The translations under genes and the position numbers were made by a program. This document shows positions 1-15,477 of a DNA stretch of 64,000 bases, piece after piece. The first letter of the stretch is position 1, and the number at the start of each line of letters is the position of its first letter. Below the pieces are notes generated by a model that was given only the letters and a program-made list of their open reading frames with translations, searched no databases and was not told the DNA's origin. Source of the stretch: Kitasatospora sp. GAS204B (GTDB lineage Bacteria; Actinomycetota; Actinomycetes; Streptomycetales; Streptomycetaceae); NCBI RefSeq assembly GCF_029892155.1, contig NZ_JARZAG010000024.1, forward strand, positions 1 to 64,000, read 5' to 3'.

Positions 1-72
1 GAGAGCTTCGAGGCCGCACTCCACCTCCGAGGCTCGATCATGTGGCTGAAGCACCTCACCTCAACCACATGA
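1..72 (+). pseudogene. C-terminal end of a probable IS5-type transposase (cut by window edge)
   Basis: Frame 1 is open from the first base and reads ESFEAALHLRGSIMWLKHL followed by four residues and TGA at 70-72. The aromatic/leucine-rich tail is reminiscent of the C-terminal end of DDE transposases of the IS5 family in Streptomyces, which often finish in a short Ile-x-x-Trp-Leu helix. About 20 bp after the stop, the sequence GAACAGCTC (83-91) could be the inner-to-outer end of the terminal inverted repeat and is directly followed by CTAG (92-95), a target type used by IS5 elements. Only 23 residues are visible, so whether the element is intact cannot be told. It ends 21 bp beyond the galE stop codon. 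Confidence 0.45.
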
Positions 73-115
73 TCCGAACCCCGAACAGCTCCTAGTGCCC
101 GTAGTACCCGGGACG

Positions 116-1135
116 TCAGGCTTCCGGGAAACCGTCCGGGTTCTGCGACTGCCAGCGCCAGGTGTCCGCGCACATGTCGTCGATGGTGCGGGTGGCCACC
201 CAGCCGAGCTCGGCCTGGGCCTTGGCCGGGTCCGCGTAGGAGTCCGCGATGTCGCCGGGGCGGCGCGGCGCGTCGACGGTCGGGATCTCCCGGCCACTCG
301 CCTTGGCGAACGCCGACACCATCTCGCGGACCGAAGTCGGCCTCCCGGTGCCCAGGTTCCAGGTCGAGACCGGCTCCTGCGTCTCGCCCAGCTTCTTCAG
401 GGCGGCGACGTGGCCGGCGGCCAGGTCCTCGACGTGCAGGTAGTCACGCCGCGCGGTGCCATCGGGCGTGGGGTAGTCGGTGCCGAAGACCTGGAGGCCG
501 TCGCGTCGCCCGACGGCGACCTGGGCGACCAGCGGCATCAGGTTGTTGGGCACCCCGTGCGGGTCCTCGCCGATCGTCCCGGACTGGTGGGCGCCGACCG
601 GGTTGAAGTAGCGCAGCAGCGCGATCCGCATCTCCGGGTCGGCCACGCCGAGGTCGCGCAGCATCTGCTCCTGCATCACCTTGGTCCAGCCGTAGGGGTT
701 GGTCGCCGAGGTGGGGAAGGGCTCCCGCATCGGCGCCGGCGCGTCCTCGCCGTAGACGGTGGCGGAGGAGGAGAAGACCAGCTTCTTGACACCGTGCGCA
801 CGCATCGCGGCCAGCACGGAGAGGGTCGAACCGAGGTTGTTCGCGTAGTACTCGAGCGGCATCGCGACGGACTCCCCGACCGCCTTCAGCCCGGCGAAGT
901 GGATCACCGCGTCGAACGCCCCCTGGGCGAAGAGACGGTCGGTCTCGTCCTGGTCGGTGAGGTCGATGACGTGGTGCTTGATCGGCACGCCCGACAGCGA
1001 CTCGAGGCGGCCGAGGACCGACGGCTTGCTCCTGCTGAAGTTGTCCGCGATCACCACCTCGTGGCCCGCCGCGATGAGCTGGAGCGTGGTGTGAGAGCCG
1101 ATGTAACCGCTGCCACCGGTGACCAAGATTCGCAT
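116..1135 (-). CDS. galE: UDP-glucose 4-epimerase
   Basis: Interconverts UDP-glucose and UDP-galactose (Leloir pathway; precursor supply for cell envelope sugars), cytosolic. The 339-residue protein is a full-length extended short-chain dehydrogenase. The N-terminal Rossmann signature GGSGYIG (residues 7-13) binds NAD, SSSATVYG carries the catalytic serine region, and the YxxxK catalytic pair is seen in NPYGWTKVMQEQ. RYFNPVGAH and the C-terminal RRPGD motif are typical GalE signatures. The ATG at 1133-1135 gives the Rossmann fold directly at the N-terminus. The gene is monocistronic here, convergent with the transposase tail on its left, and separated from rpoC by a terminator and a short tandem repeat. 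Confidence 0.96.
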   Translation of the reverse strand: MRILVTGGSGYIGSHTTLQLIAAGHEVVIADNFSRSKPSVLGRLESLSGVPIKHHVIDLTDQDETDRLFAQGAFDAVIHFAGLKAVGESVAMPLEYYANNLGSTLSVLAAMRAHGVKKLVFSSSATVYGEDAPAPMREPFPTSATNPYGWTKVMQEQMLRDLGVADPEMRIALLRYFNPVGAHQSGTIGEDPHGVPNNLMPLVAQVAVGRRDGLQVFGTDYPTPDGTARRDYLHVEDLAAGHVAALKKLGETQEPVSTWNLGTGRPTSVREMVSAFAKASGREIPTVDAPRRPGDIADSYADPAKAQAELGWVATRTIDDMCADTWRWQSQNPDGFPEA

Positions 1136-1250
1136 GGCGGCACACTACCAGCCGACTTTCGCCGGGCCTGAGGCTGCCGGAATCGCGGCAGCCACGTCCT
1201 CGCACGCTCGCTCGGCGGCATGGCCGCCCGTCGCGAGCCGGACTGGACGA

Positions 1251-1290
1251 CGCCTGGGGACGCCTGGGGACGCCTGGGGACGCCTGGGGA
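1251..1290. repeat. 10-bp tandem repeat, four perfect copies
   Basis: The unit CGCCTGGGGA is repeated four times without mismatch, followed by a partial fifth copy (CGCC). It lies in the spacer between the galE start and the rpoC terminator hairpin, so it is outside coding sequence. Confidence 0.95.
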
Positions 1291-1292
1291 CG

Positions 1293-1331
1293 CCGCAGGG
1301 CGGCCACCCCGGTGGGGTGACCGCCCTGCGG
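1293..1331 (-). terminator. Hairpin terminator after rpoC
   Basis: Eighteen-base arms (1293-1310 and 1314-1331) pair with one mismatch around a 3-base loop. The stem begins 14 bp beyond the rpoC stop. No T-run follows, as is usual for GC-rich actinobacterial stem-loop terminators. Confidence 0.75.
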
Positions 1332-1344
1332 TTCAGCGACCGAC

Positions 1345-5250
<3,906 letters not shown>

Positions 5251-5316
5251 TGGTCGTCAAGCCCTCTTTCGTAAGTCGAAAGTCGTTCATCTGGTCTGAG
5301 GGGGGCCTGGGGGCGG

Positions 5317-5343
5317 GCCGGCTGCTGATCGCGCAGCCGGCCC
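5317..5343 (-). other. Intergenic hairpin between rpoB and rpoC
   Basis: GGCCGGCTG and CAGCCGGCC form a perfect 9-bp stem around a short loop in the 101-bp rpoB-rpoC spacer. It may be an mRNA-processing or attenuation element, since rpoC must still be transcribed through it. There is no T-run. Confidence 0.6.
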
Positions 5344-5351
5344 AACCTCCG

Positions 5352-8825
<3,474 letters not shown>

Positions 8826-9422
8826 GAGGGGGGTCCTTCCGAGGGCTCGGAGCTCACTACGCGCGTACCGGCCGGGCCTTGCCGAGGGGGGAAACCCCAG
8901 GTCAGGGCAGCGCAGACTCCGGGCGACGAGTCACGGAGCAGCTAACAGGCAGCGCAAAGGGACAGTGTAGCCAAAGGCGACACTGCTGTCCAGCCCTGAT
9001 TCGGAGACCGAATCGGACACTCCCTACTGCTCGACCTGCCACTGCCTACTACTGCCGCTACTACTGCCACTGCTACTGCCCTGGGCAGCCCCTGCGCACC
9101 GCAGCGGTGCCCAACCTCGCCTGAGGCAGACACCGCGACTCACGTGGAGTCATTTCCCGCCGCGCCCCCTGGTTATGCATCCAGGGGCCACTCAAACTAA
9201 CGGCCGACCGCTCTCGCGGTGTCGGCGCGCGCCTCGAGAATCGCGCGCCGCGTGCCGTTCGTCAAGGCCCTGCCGAAGCGCGGACCTCGCACTCTCCATC
9301 GCTCCGGGCACCCGACGCGTTACAGCGGACCCGGCACAAGTGCCGCCGGGGCCCCCGCCGCGGTGGGCGAGCGGAACGTGATCACCTTACCCGGCGGGGC
9401 TGACAGAAGGCTGACAGCAAAA
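8826..9422 (-). promoter_or_regulatory. rplL-rpoB intergenic region / rpoB leader
   Basis: This region has no convincing gene. On the minus strand, from upstream to downstream, it holds the rplL terminator tail, a small stem CCCCTGG/CCAGGGG (9166-9187), a low-complexity tract built from CTACTGCC-like units (about 9038-9084), the rpoB promoter (8964-8992), and an approximately 130-base 5' leader ending at the rpoB TTG. Confidence 0.6.
8964..8992 (-). promoter_or_regulatory. Predicted rpoB promoter
   Basis: On the minus strand TGGACA (8987-8992) and TACACT (8964-8969) are separated by 17 bp, a good match to the principal vegetative sigma factor consensus. Transcription would start near 8957, leaving a leader of about 130 bases. 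The strong rplL terminator lies upstream, so this promoter gives rpoBC its own expression. Confidence 0.5.
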
Positions 9423-9461
9423 GGCCGGGCCGGCCACCCGCGAGGGGTGGCCGGCCCGGCC
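9419..9461 (-). terminator. Intrinsic terminator after rplL
   Basis: Perfect 17-bp GC-rich arms (9423-9439 and 9445-9461) enclose a short loop, and on the minus strand a TTTT run follows at 9419-9422. It lies 26 bp beyond the rplL stop and separates rplJL from rpoBC, probably allowing partial read-through. Confidence 0.85.
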
Positions 9462-9487
9462 CGAAGAGCTCGCTCAGGAGCGAGAAG

Positions 9488-9868
9488 TCACTTGACGGTG
9501 ACCTTGGCGCCAGCGGCCTCGAGGGCAGCCTTGGCCTTCTCGGCAACGTCCTTGGCGACCTTCTCCAGCACCTTGGCGCCGGCGGTGTCAACGAGGTCCT
9601 TGGCCTCCTTCAGGCCGAGGGAGGTCAGGGTGCGCACCTCCTTGATGACCTGGATCTTCTTGTCGCCGGCACCCTCGAGGATGACGTCGAACTCGTCCTG
9701 CTCCTCGACGGCCTCGACGGCAGCGGCCGGGCCGGCCGGGCCGGCGGCGACGGCGACGGCCGCGGTGACGTCGAACTTCTCCTCGAACGCCTTCACGAAC
9801 TCGGAGAGCTCGATGAGGGTCATCTCCTCGAACTGCGCGAGCAGGTCGTCCTGGGACAGCTTCGCCAT
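9488..9868 (-). CDS. rplL: 50S ribosomal protein L7/L12
   Basis: Stalk protein that recruits translation factors to the ribosome. It has 126 residues. The N-terminal dimerisation helix (LSQDDLLAQFEEMTLIELSEFVKAFEEKF) leads into an Ala/Gly/Pro hinge (AAVAVAAGPAGPAAA). The conserved C-terminal domain follows, with EQDEFDVILEGAGDKKIQVIKEVR and GLKEAKDLVD. The ATG start at 9868 agrees with the family. It sits 92 bp downstream of rplJ in the standard rplJL pair and ends at a strong terminator. Confidence 0.98.
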   Translation of the reverse strand: MAKLSQDDLLAQFEEMTLIELSEFVKAFEEKFDVTAAVAVAAGPAGPAAAVEAVEEQDEFDVILEGAGDKKIQVIKEVRTLTSLGLKEAKDLVDTAGAKVLEKVAKDVAEKAKAALEAAGAKVTVK

Positions 9869-9960
9869 GATGGCGTCCTTCCACTAATTCGGCAGGTGGT
9901 GCCGGGATGTACGGGGTTGGCGGGCGCGGGCCCGCTGCGAGGGCGTCAGCCCGTCGCCGA

Positions 9961-10524
9961 TTACTCGGCGGCGGCGTCCTCGGCGGGAGCCGGCGTACCG
10001 GCACCGCCCTGCTCGGCCTTCTTCTCGCGCAGCGCGTCCACGGTGCGGACGAGCTTCGAGGGCAGGGCCTGGAAGACCGCGGCAGCCTGCGAGGGCTTGG
10101 CCTTCATGGCACCCGCCAGCTTGGCGAGCAGCACCTCGCGGGACTCGAGGTCCGCGAGCTTCTTGATCTCATCGGCGGTCAGCGCCTTACCGTCAAGGAC
10201 ACCGCCCTTGATGATGAGAGCCGGGTTCTCCTTGGCGAAGTCACGCAGAGCCTTCGCCGACTCCACCGGGTCACCGGTGACGAAGGCGACAGCCGTCGGA
10301 CCGGTGAACTGGTCGTCGAGCTCCGTGATCCCGGCCTCATTGGCCGCAATCTTGGTCAGCGTGTTCTTCACCACGGCGTACTGGGCGTTAGCACCCAGCG
10401 AGCGACGCAGGGTCTTGACCTGCTTCACCGTCAGACCGCGGTACTCGGTCAGCACGGCCGCGTTGGAGGAACGGAACTTGTCCGCGATCTCCGCGACGGC
10501 AGCAGCCTTGTCGGGCCTTGCCAT
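9961..10524 (-). CDS. rplJ: 50S ribosomal protein L10
   Basis: Base of the ribosomal stalk, anchoring L7/L12 dimers, 187 residues. The start chosen is the ATG at 10522-10524 (MARPDKAAAVAEIADKF); the reading frame stays open further upstream, but that stretch is the leader and does not resemble L10. The N-terminal RNA-binding domain contains YRGLTVKQVKTLRRSLG and NTLTKIAANEAG. The C-terminus ends in an acidic, alanine-rich tail (PAPAEDAAAE) that continues the L12-binding helix. The GGAAGGAGG-type ribosome binding site lies just upstream, and the L10-L12 complex probably represses its own mRNA through the leader. Confidence 0.98.
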   Translation of the reverse strand: MARPDKAAAVAEIADKFRSSNAAVLTEYRGLTVKQVKTLRRSLGANAQYAVVKNTLTKIAANEAGITELDDQFTGPTAVAFVTGDPVESAKALRDFAKENPALIIKGGVLDGKALTADEIKKLADLESREVLLAKLAGAMKAKPSQAAAVFQALPSKLVRTVDALREKKAEQGGAGTPAPAEDAAAE

Positions 10525-10822
10525 AGGCTTACGCCTCCTTCCGTGATGTCGAGGTCGGCCGACCTGGACAAGTCGACCTACTGTGCCGTCGGACCATGGA
10601 AGGGAAGGAAGCCCTCGCGGAGAACTCGTCGCGAGAACGAGAAGAGCCCCGGCGCACAGGGCGCTCGGGGCTCGTGACGGACCTCGACGGCCGAACGGGG
10701 AAACCGTACGGACGGAAGTCCAAGCTCCAGACACTCCTGCGCGGGCTGCCTGCGACGAAGCGCAGATCCTTCGGTCGAGCGTCTCCTCACGGACACGGCA
10801 CGACAACCAGCGGTCTTTGGCA
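10525..10822 (-). promoter_or_regulatory. rplJL leader (probable L10 autoregulatory leader)
   Basis: Roughly 300 bases lie between the predicted rplJ promoter and the rplJ ATG with no credible gene. A strong stem GAGCCCC...GGGGCTC (10644-10673) sits mid-leader. In many bacteria L10-L12 binds this leader to control rplJL translation. The position and structure fit, but the L10-binding kink-turn was not identified by eye. Confidence 0.5.
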
Positions 10823-10828
10823 GAGCCC

Positions 10829-10858
10829 AGCGTACGGGTTGAGGCGTACGGACACCAA
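10829..10858 (-). promoter_or_regulatory. Predicted rplJ promoter
   Basis: On the minus strand TTGGTG (10853-10858) and TACGCT (10829-10834) are 18 bp apart, resembling a housekeeping sigma promoter. It lies between the lipoprotein gene stop and the rplJ leader. Confidence 0.4.
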
Positions 10859-10873
10859 ATCCGGTGCGCGGGC

Positions 10874-11731
10874 TCAGGAGCTGCCGAGGTCCTGGGTGTC
10901 GCCCTCGGCCGGCGCGGTGACGGCCAGCTGGCTGCTGCCGAAGTCGCTGTACTGCACCACCTGCACCAGCTCGCCCTTGCTGCCGGCGCCGGAACGCTGG
11001 AGCTGGACCAGCTGGTCCTTGTCGTTGAGCCAGAGGTCCAGGCTCAGCGCGCCCACCCCGCCCTGGCCGAGCGTCGCCGCCAGCTGGGTGCGGCGGTCGG
11101 CGGTCAGCAGGTTGAGCTGGGCGGCCGCGTAGCCGGCGACCGTGACGGTGGCGGTGTAGTGCTCCGCGGTCTGATCGCCCACCTTCTCCTCCCCCACCTT
11201 CTGCAGGTCGCCGGCGTTCGCCGCGGCGGTGACCGCCTGCAGCGGGTTGAGCTGGTCGACCAGCGCGGCGAACGGCGTCTCGGGGCGGCCGTCGGGGCCC
11301 AACACCTCGGCGCTCTTCTGCCAGTGCTTGCCACCCAGCCGGGCCGCGGTGGCCGCGTCGCCCCCCTGGTAGCTGATGGTGTCCATGACGATCAGCTGAT
11401 CGGTGGCGCCCGGGGTGGTCTTGGTCAGCTGCATGATCGTCCGCGGCGCCCAGTAGAGCACCCCGTCGGCGCTGTCGCTGGTGCCGTCCGGGTTGTCGAA
11501 GCGGTAACTGAGCTTGGCCCGGCGGGCGGTCTGCAGCACCTGCTCGGCGGAGAGCAGGACGCCCTGCGGGGAGCGGTCGGCCGGCTTGGAGGGCGAGGCG
11601 GAGGCGGTGACGGACGGGGAGGGCGTGGCGCCGACCACCGGCCGGCCACCGCCCCCGCCACAGGCCGCCAGGGCAGCGGCCAGCGCGACGGCGACCACCG
11701 CCGCGCCCGCTGTCCTGTGCGCTCCCGCCAC
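10874..11731 (-). CDS. LppX/LprG-like lipoprotein
   Basis: Predicted surface lipoprotein of 285 residues. The signal peptide is alanine-rich and ends in a lipobox LAAC with Cys about residue 24, followed by a glycine run and a Pro/Ser/Ala linker. The mature part (RAKLSYRFDNP, a central ISYQGG strand, EHYTATVTVAGYAAAQL, a C-terminal LSLDLWLNDKDQLVQLQ) has the alternating strand pattern of the LolA/LppX_LprAFG fold, which carries lipids in mycobacteria. The GTG start follows GGAGG. It is the first of two tandem paralogues between rplA and rplJ, as in S. coelicolor. The ligand is unknown. Confidence 0.75.
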   Translation of the reverse strand: MAGAHRTAGAAVVAVALAAALAACGGGGGRPVVGATPSPSVTASASPSKPADRSPQGVLLSAEQVLQTARRAKLSYRFDNPDGTSDSADGVLYWAPRTIMQLTKTTPGATDQLIVMDTISYQGGDAATAARLGGKHWQKSAEVLGPDGRPETPFAALVDQLNPLQAVTAAANAGDLQKVGEEKVGDQTAEHYTATVTVAGYAAAQLNLLTADRRTQLAATLGQGGVGALSLDLWLNDKDQLVQLQRSGAGSKGELVQVVQYSDFGSSQLAVTAPAEGDTQDLGSS

Positions 11732-11826
11732 GCCCGCCTCCTGCTCCGGTCCGATCAGCTCAGAGTGCCATGTGTTCGTTGACCGCTCCCCTGGGGGTCA
11801 GGTCATGCGAGTCCCCTCGCCGGGAT

Positions 11827-12690
11827 TCAGCCGAGGCTGCTGAGCAGCTTGAGGGCGTCGGCCGGGGCGGCCTGGTCGCTCGCGGCTGGCGGGCTGACGC
11901 TGACCTTCACGCCGAGGTTGGAGTACTTGACGGTGCTGGCGCTGGAGCCGCCGGCGCCACTGCTCGGTGAGGAGCCGTCGGAGGTCTGCTCCTGCATCTG
12001 GACCAGCTGGTGCTTGCCGTCCACCCAGAAGTCGGTGATCACCGTGGCGCCGCCGGAGGTGGCCACTTGCAGGGCGGCCTTGCGCTGCGCGTCGGTGAGG
12101 TTGGGCAGCTGGTCGACCAGGCTCTGGGCCGGCATCGAGCTGCGGTAGTGCGTGGTGCCGGTGCCCGCCAACTGCTCCGAGCCGACCTTGCTGAGCGTGC
12201 CGTTCTGCGCGGCGACGGTGAGCTCGGCGGCCGGGTTCATCAGCACGGCCAGCGCGGTGAACGGATCGCCCATGCCGGCGGCGCCGGACGACGTGGTGAG
12301 GTCGAGCCAGTGCTTGCCACCGACGGTGGCGGCCTGGGTGTCGTCCACGCCGAGGTAGGAGCTGCCGTCCACCGCCCGGAACTTGATCGTCTTGCCGGAC
12401 TGCTGCTCGGACAGGTCCAGGGCCGGCTTGCCGCTCCAGGCGTAGACGCCACTGCCGCTGCCCGAGGAGCCGCCGGCGGAGGTGAGGGCGACGTCGGCGC
12501 TGCCGGCCTTCTGCATCACGGCGGCCGCCGCGACCAGCTCAGCCTTCGGCCCGAGGTCCGGCAGGGCGGGCGCACCCGCGTTCCCGCCAGTGGCGCCGGT
12601 GCTCGACTTGGCGCTGCTCCCGCAGGCCGCCAGCGACCCGATCAGCAGGGCCGACCCGGTCAACGCCGCCGCGATCCGCACGATGCGCAC
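11827..12690 (-). CDS. LppX/LprG-like lipoprotein (paralogue)
   Basis: Predicted lipoprotein of 287 residues with signal MRIVRIAAALTGSALLIGS and lipobox LAAC, then a Ser/Gly/Ala linker. It shares the layout of its downstream neighbour: an early block naming a per-residue penalty-like strand (SADVALTSAGG), SYLGVDDTQAATVGGKHWLDL, GTTHYRSSMPAQSLVDQLPNLTDAQRKAAL, and TDFWVDGKHQLVQMQ. The shared GGKHW and (D/N)FW/LWxxxKxQLVQ motifs support gene duplication. The GTG start at 12690 has a weak GGGGGAA upstream. It is separated from rplA by a strong hairpin, so it probably has its own promoter. Confidence 0.75.
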   Translation of the reverse strand: MRIVRIAAALTGSALLIGSLAACGSSAKSSTGATGGNAGAPALPDLGPKAELVAAAAVMQKAGSADVALTSAGGSSGSGSGVYAWSGKPALDLSEQQSGKTIKFRAVDGSSYLGVDDTQAATVGGKHWLDLTTSSGAAGMGDPFTALAVLMNPAAELTVAAQNGTLSKVGSEQLAGTGTTHYRSSMPAQSLVDQLPNLTDAQRKAALQVATSGGATVITDFWVDGKHQLVQMQEQTSDGSSPSSGAGGSSASTVKYSNLGVKVSVSPPAASDQAAPADALKLLSSLG

Positions 12691-12789
12691 GGTGATTCCC
12701 CCTTTTGTACGTCTCTCTGATGACCTGCGGACTCTAACCGACCATGAGGACAGGGCGAGAGGGGGTTTCGGTTCCCGGGGCGAGAACGG

Positions 12790-12827
12790 GTCAGGGCCCG
12801 TGCTCCCTGTGGAGCACGGGCCCTGAC
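12790..12827 (-). terminator. Hairpin terminator after rplA
   Basis: Perfect 17-bp arms (12790-12806, 12811-12827) around CTGT form a very stable stem between the rplA stop and the lipoprotein gene. It lacks a T-run. Confidence 0.75.
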
Positions 12828-12935
12828 GGTGCGTCAGACCAGATCGGTCCGACCAGATGGATCACATCAGGTGGATCAGACCGACGCTGTGCGAATGGGC
12901 TGGTCCTGCCACCTCACTCGCAAGCTCGCTCGGCG

Positions 12936-13658
12936 TCAGACCGACGCCGGGTCTTCCTCGACGAGGAGGTTCCGGGTGCGGTTCGGGTCGACCTGGATGC
13001 CGGGGCCGATCGTGGTGGAGATCGCGGTCTTCTTGATGTAGCGACCCTTGGCGGCGGACGGCTTGGCCCGCAGGACCTCGTCCAGCGCCGCGGCGTAGTT
13101 CTCGACCAGCTGCTCGTCGGTGAAGGAGGCCTTCCCGATGATGAAGTGCAGGTTCGAGTGCTTGTCCACGCGGAACTCGATCTTGCCACCCTTGATGTCG
13201 GTGACAGCCTTCGCCACGTCCGGGGTGACGGTGCCGGTCTTCGGGTTCGGCATCAGACCACGCGGACCGAGCACGCGGCCCAGGCGGCCGACCTTGCCCA
13301 TCAGGTCCGGGGTGGCGACGACGGCGTCGAAGTCCAGGCGACCCTTGGCGACCTCGTCGATCAGCTCGTCGGAGCCGACGATGTCGGCGCCCGCAGCCTC
13401 CGCAGCCGCGGCACGGTCACCGGTCGCGAAGACCAGGACCCGGGCGGTCTTACCGGTACCGTGCGGCAGGTTGACGGTGCTGCGGACCATCTGGTCGGCC
13501 TTGCGCGGGTCGACACCCAGACGCATGGCAACCTCGACGGTCGCGTCGAACTTGCTGGTGGAGGTCTCCCGGGCGAGGCGGATGGCCTCGAGCGGGGCGT
13601 ACAGGCGGTCGCTGTCGACCTTGAGGTCCGCGGCCTTGAGAGCCTTGCTGCGCTTCAC
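12936..13658 (-). CDS. rplA: 50S ribosomal protein L1
   Basis: Forms the L1 stalk that moves deacylated tRNA out of the E site, and usually represses its own rplKA mRNA. It has 240 residues. Conserved blocks are FDATVEVAMRLGVDPRKADQ, VNLPHGTGKTARVLVF, the L1 signature ATPDLMGKVGRLGRVLGPRGLMPNPK, and EFRVDKHSNLHFIIGK. Translation starts at GTG (13656-13658) after CAGGAG. It lies 73 bp downstream of rplK in the standard pair. Confidence 0.98.
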   Translation of the reverse strand: MKRSKALKAADLKVDSDRLYAPLEAIRLARETSTSKFDATVEVAMRLGVDPRKADQMVRSTVNLPHGTGKTARVLVFATGDRAAAAEAAGADIVGSDELIDEVAKGRLDFDAVVATPDLMGKVGRLGRVLGPRGLMPNPKTGTVTPDVAKAVTDIKGGKIEFRVDKHSNLHFIIGKASFTDEQLVENYAAALDEVLRAKPSAAKGRYIKKTAISTTIGPGIQVDPNRTRNLLVEEDPASV

Positions 13659-13731
13659 TGCTGCTCCTGAGTTGTGGAGTCGTGGTGTACGGGCCGCGCT
13701 GGCCCTACCACTGAACGACGAAAGAAGGGGT

Positions 13732-14166
13732 TCAGCCCTCGACCGTGATGCCCATGGACCGGGCGGTACCCGCGATGATCTTCGCGGCGGCGTCCAGGTC
13801 GTTGGCGTTCAGGTCGGGGAGCTTGGTGGTGGCGATCTCGCGCACCTGGGCCGAGGTCAGCTTGGCGACCTTGGTCTTGTGCGGCTCGCCGGAGCCCTTC
13901 TCCACGCCCGCGGCCTTCAGGATGAGGCGCGCGGCCGGCGGAGTCTTGGTGATGAAGGTGAAGCTGCGGTCGTCGTAGACCGTGATCTCCACCGGCACGA
14001 CCATGCCACGCTGCGACTCGGTCGCGGCGTTGTAGGCCTTGCAGAACTCCATGATGTTGACGCCGTGCTGACCCAGCGCGGGGCCGACCGGCGGGGCCGG
14101 GTTGGCCGCACCGGCGTTGATCTGGAGCTTGATAAGCCCCGTGACCTTCTTCTTCTTGGGAGGCAT
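13732..14166 (-). CDS. rplK: 50S ribosomal protein L11
   Basis: Part of the GTPase-associated centre and target of thiostrepton-type antibiotics; needed for RelA activation. The 144-residue protein starts at the ATG 14164-14166 ([20 protein letters not shown]) rather than the ATG 12 codons upstream, which would add a non-conserved MHTSIEG extension. The proline hinge appears in [26 protein letters not shown]. The C-terminal RNA-binding domain includes [14 protein letters not shown] and [12 protein letters not shown]. It is first of the rplKA pair and lies downstream of nusG, separated by a terminator. Confidence 0.98.
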
Positions 14167-14281
14167 GTCTCTCCGGGTCCTTCCTTCGATGGACGTGTGC
14201 ACGGCTCCGGGGCGACACCCGGGTATGCGTACACACAGCGGACCAGGCTAACGCGGATACGTCGCCCGGCCAAAACGGGTT

Positions 14282-14309
14282 CGGGGGCGGGGCCTGGGCC
14301 CCGCCCCCG
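14282..14309 (-). terminator. Hairpin terminator between nusG and rplK
   Basis: Eleven-bp perfect arms CGGGGGCGGGG/CCCCGCCCCCG surround a 6-base loop, 14 bp beyond the nusG stop. A GC-only stem with no T-run. Confidence 0.7.
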
Positions 14310-14323
14310 AGAAGGCTCTGCGG

Positions 14324-15253
14324 TCAGTTCTTCTGGATCTGGTCGAACGACAGCTCGACCGGGGTCTCGCGACCGAAGATCTCGACCAGGCCCTTGACCT
14401 TCTTCGAGTCGGGGTTGATCTCGTTGATGGTCGCCTGCAGGGTGGCGAACGGACCGTCGGTGACGGTGACCGAGTCGCCGACCTCGAAGTCGAGCACCTG
14501 GATCTCGGCCGGGCGGACCTGCGAGGGCCGGCCGGCCTCCTTGGCCGCCGCACGCTCGACGTCGGGGGCCAGCATCTTGACGACCTCGTCCAGGGTCAGC
14601 GGGTACGGGTCGTAGGCGTTGCCGACGAAGCCGGTGACACCCGGGGTGTTGCGCACCACGCCCCAGGACTCGGCGGTCAGGTCGAGGCGGACCAGCACGT
14701 AGCCGGGGAGCTTGTTCTGCCGGATCGTCTTGCGGTCGCCGTTCTTGATCTGGACGACCTCTTCCTGCGGCACCTCGGCCTGGAAGATGTACTCCTCGAC
14801 GTTCAGCGAGACGGCGCGCTGCTCCAGGTTCTGCTTCACCCGGTTCTCGTAGCCGGCGTAGGTGTGGATCACGTACCACTCGCCGGGCAGGGTGCGCAGC
14901 TCCTCACGGAACTTGGCGACCGGGTCGACCTCCTCGGCCGGCTCCTCCTCGACGGCGACCTCGGTGAACGCCTCGTCGGCGGCCGCCTCGGCGTCGCCCA
15001 CCTCGTGCAGCGCGGCCTCCTCGGCGGACAGGCCGGCCTCGGCCTCCGCCGCCTCGACCTCGTCCTCGTCAGCGTCCACGCCGTCGACGATCTGCTCGGC
15101 GTCCTCGGAGAAGTCCCCGTCCTCAGCGGCCTCGACAGCGTCGGCCTCGACGGTGGCGGCCTCGGCGTCGGCAGCCTCAGCCGCATCCAGCTCGGCGGCG
15201 ACATCCGCCTCGCGGACGGGCTCGTCGGCGTCGTACAGAGGGGACTCAGACAC
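14324..15253 (-). CDS. nusG: Transcription termination/antitermination factor NusG
   Basis: Binds RNA polymerase and modulates pausing, Rho termination and transcription-translation coupling. Of 309 residues, the first ~125 form a very acidic Glu/Asp/Ala extension typical of Streptomyces NusG. The NGN domain then begins at PGEWYVIHTYAGYENRVKQ and ends near DVERAAAKEAG. The C-terminal KOW domain follows with FEVGDSVTVTDGPFATL and KGLVEIFGRETPVEL. The start is a GTG (15251-15253) with AGGAAAG upstream. It lies 224 bp downstream of secE. Confidence 0.97.
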   Translation of the reverse strand: MSESPLYDADEPVREADVAAELDAAEAADAEAATVEADAVEAAEDGDFSEDAEQIVDGVDADEDEVEAAEAEAGLSAEEAALHEVGDAEAAADEAFTEVAVEEEPAEEVDPVAKFREELRTLPGEWYVIHTYAGYENRVKQNLEQRAVSLNVEEYIFQAEVPQEEVVQIKNGDRKTIRQNKLPGYVLVRLDLTAESWGVVRNTPGVTGFVGNAYDPYPLTLDEVVKMLAPDVERAAAKEAGRPSQVRPAEIQVLDFEVGDSVTVTDGPFATLQATINEINPDSKKVKGLVEIFGRETPVELSFDQIQKN

Positions 15254-15477
15254 GGTGGCTGCTTCTTTCCTGGAGGGGTGGAGATGGTACGGCTCCGGGC
15301 CACACCGGTCGCCGGCCCGATGCGCGGGCGCGGAGCGGCGGTGACTCGAAGTCCCAACAGTACCGACTCAACGGTAGCGGGCTCGTCCGCGCGGCGGCGA
15401 CAGCTCGACCCGGGCGGTCCCCCGTTGGTGCTCGTGAGGGGCCGACCCGGGTCGGGGGTGAAGCTGTGGGGGCTGGA

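Noticed and set aside
9038..9084. CRISPR-like short repeats
   Set aside because: The units are 8 bp and nearly adjacent, with no unique spacers or cas genes; they are low-complexity sequence.
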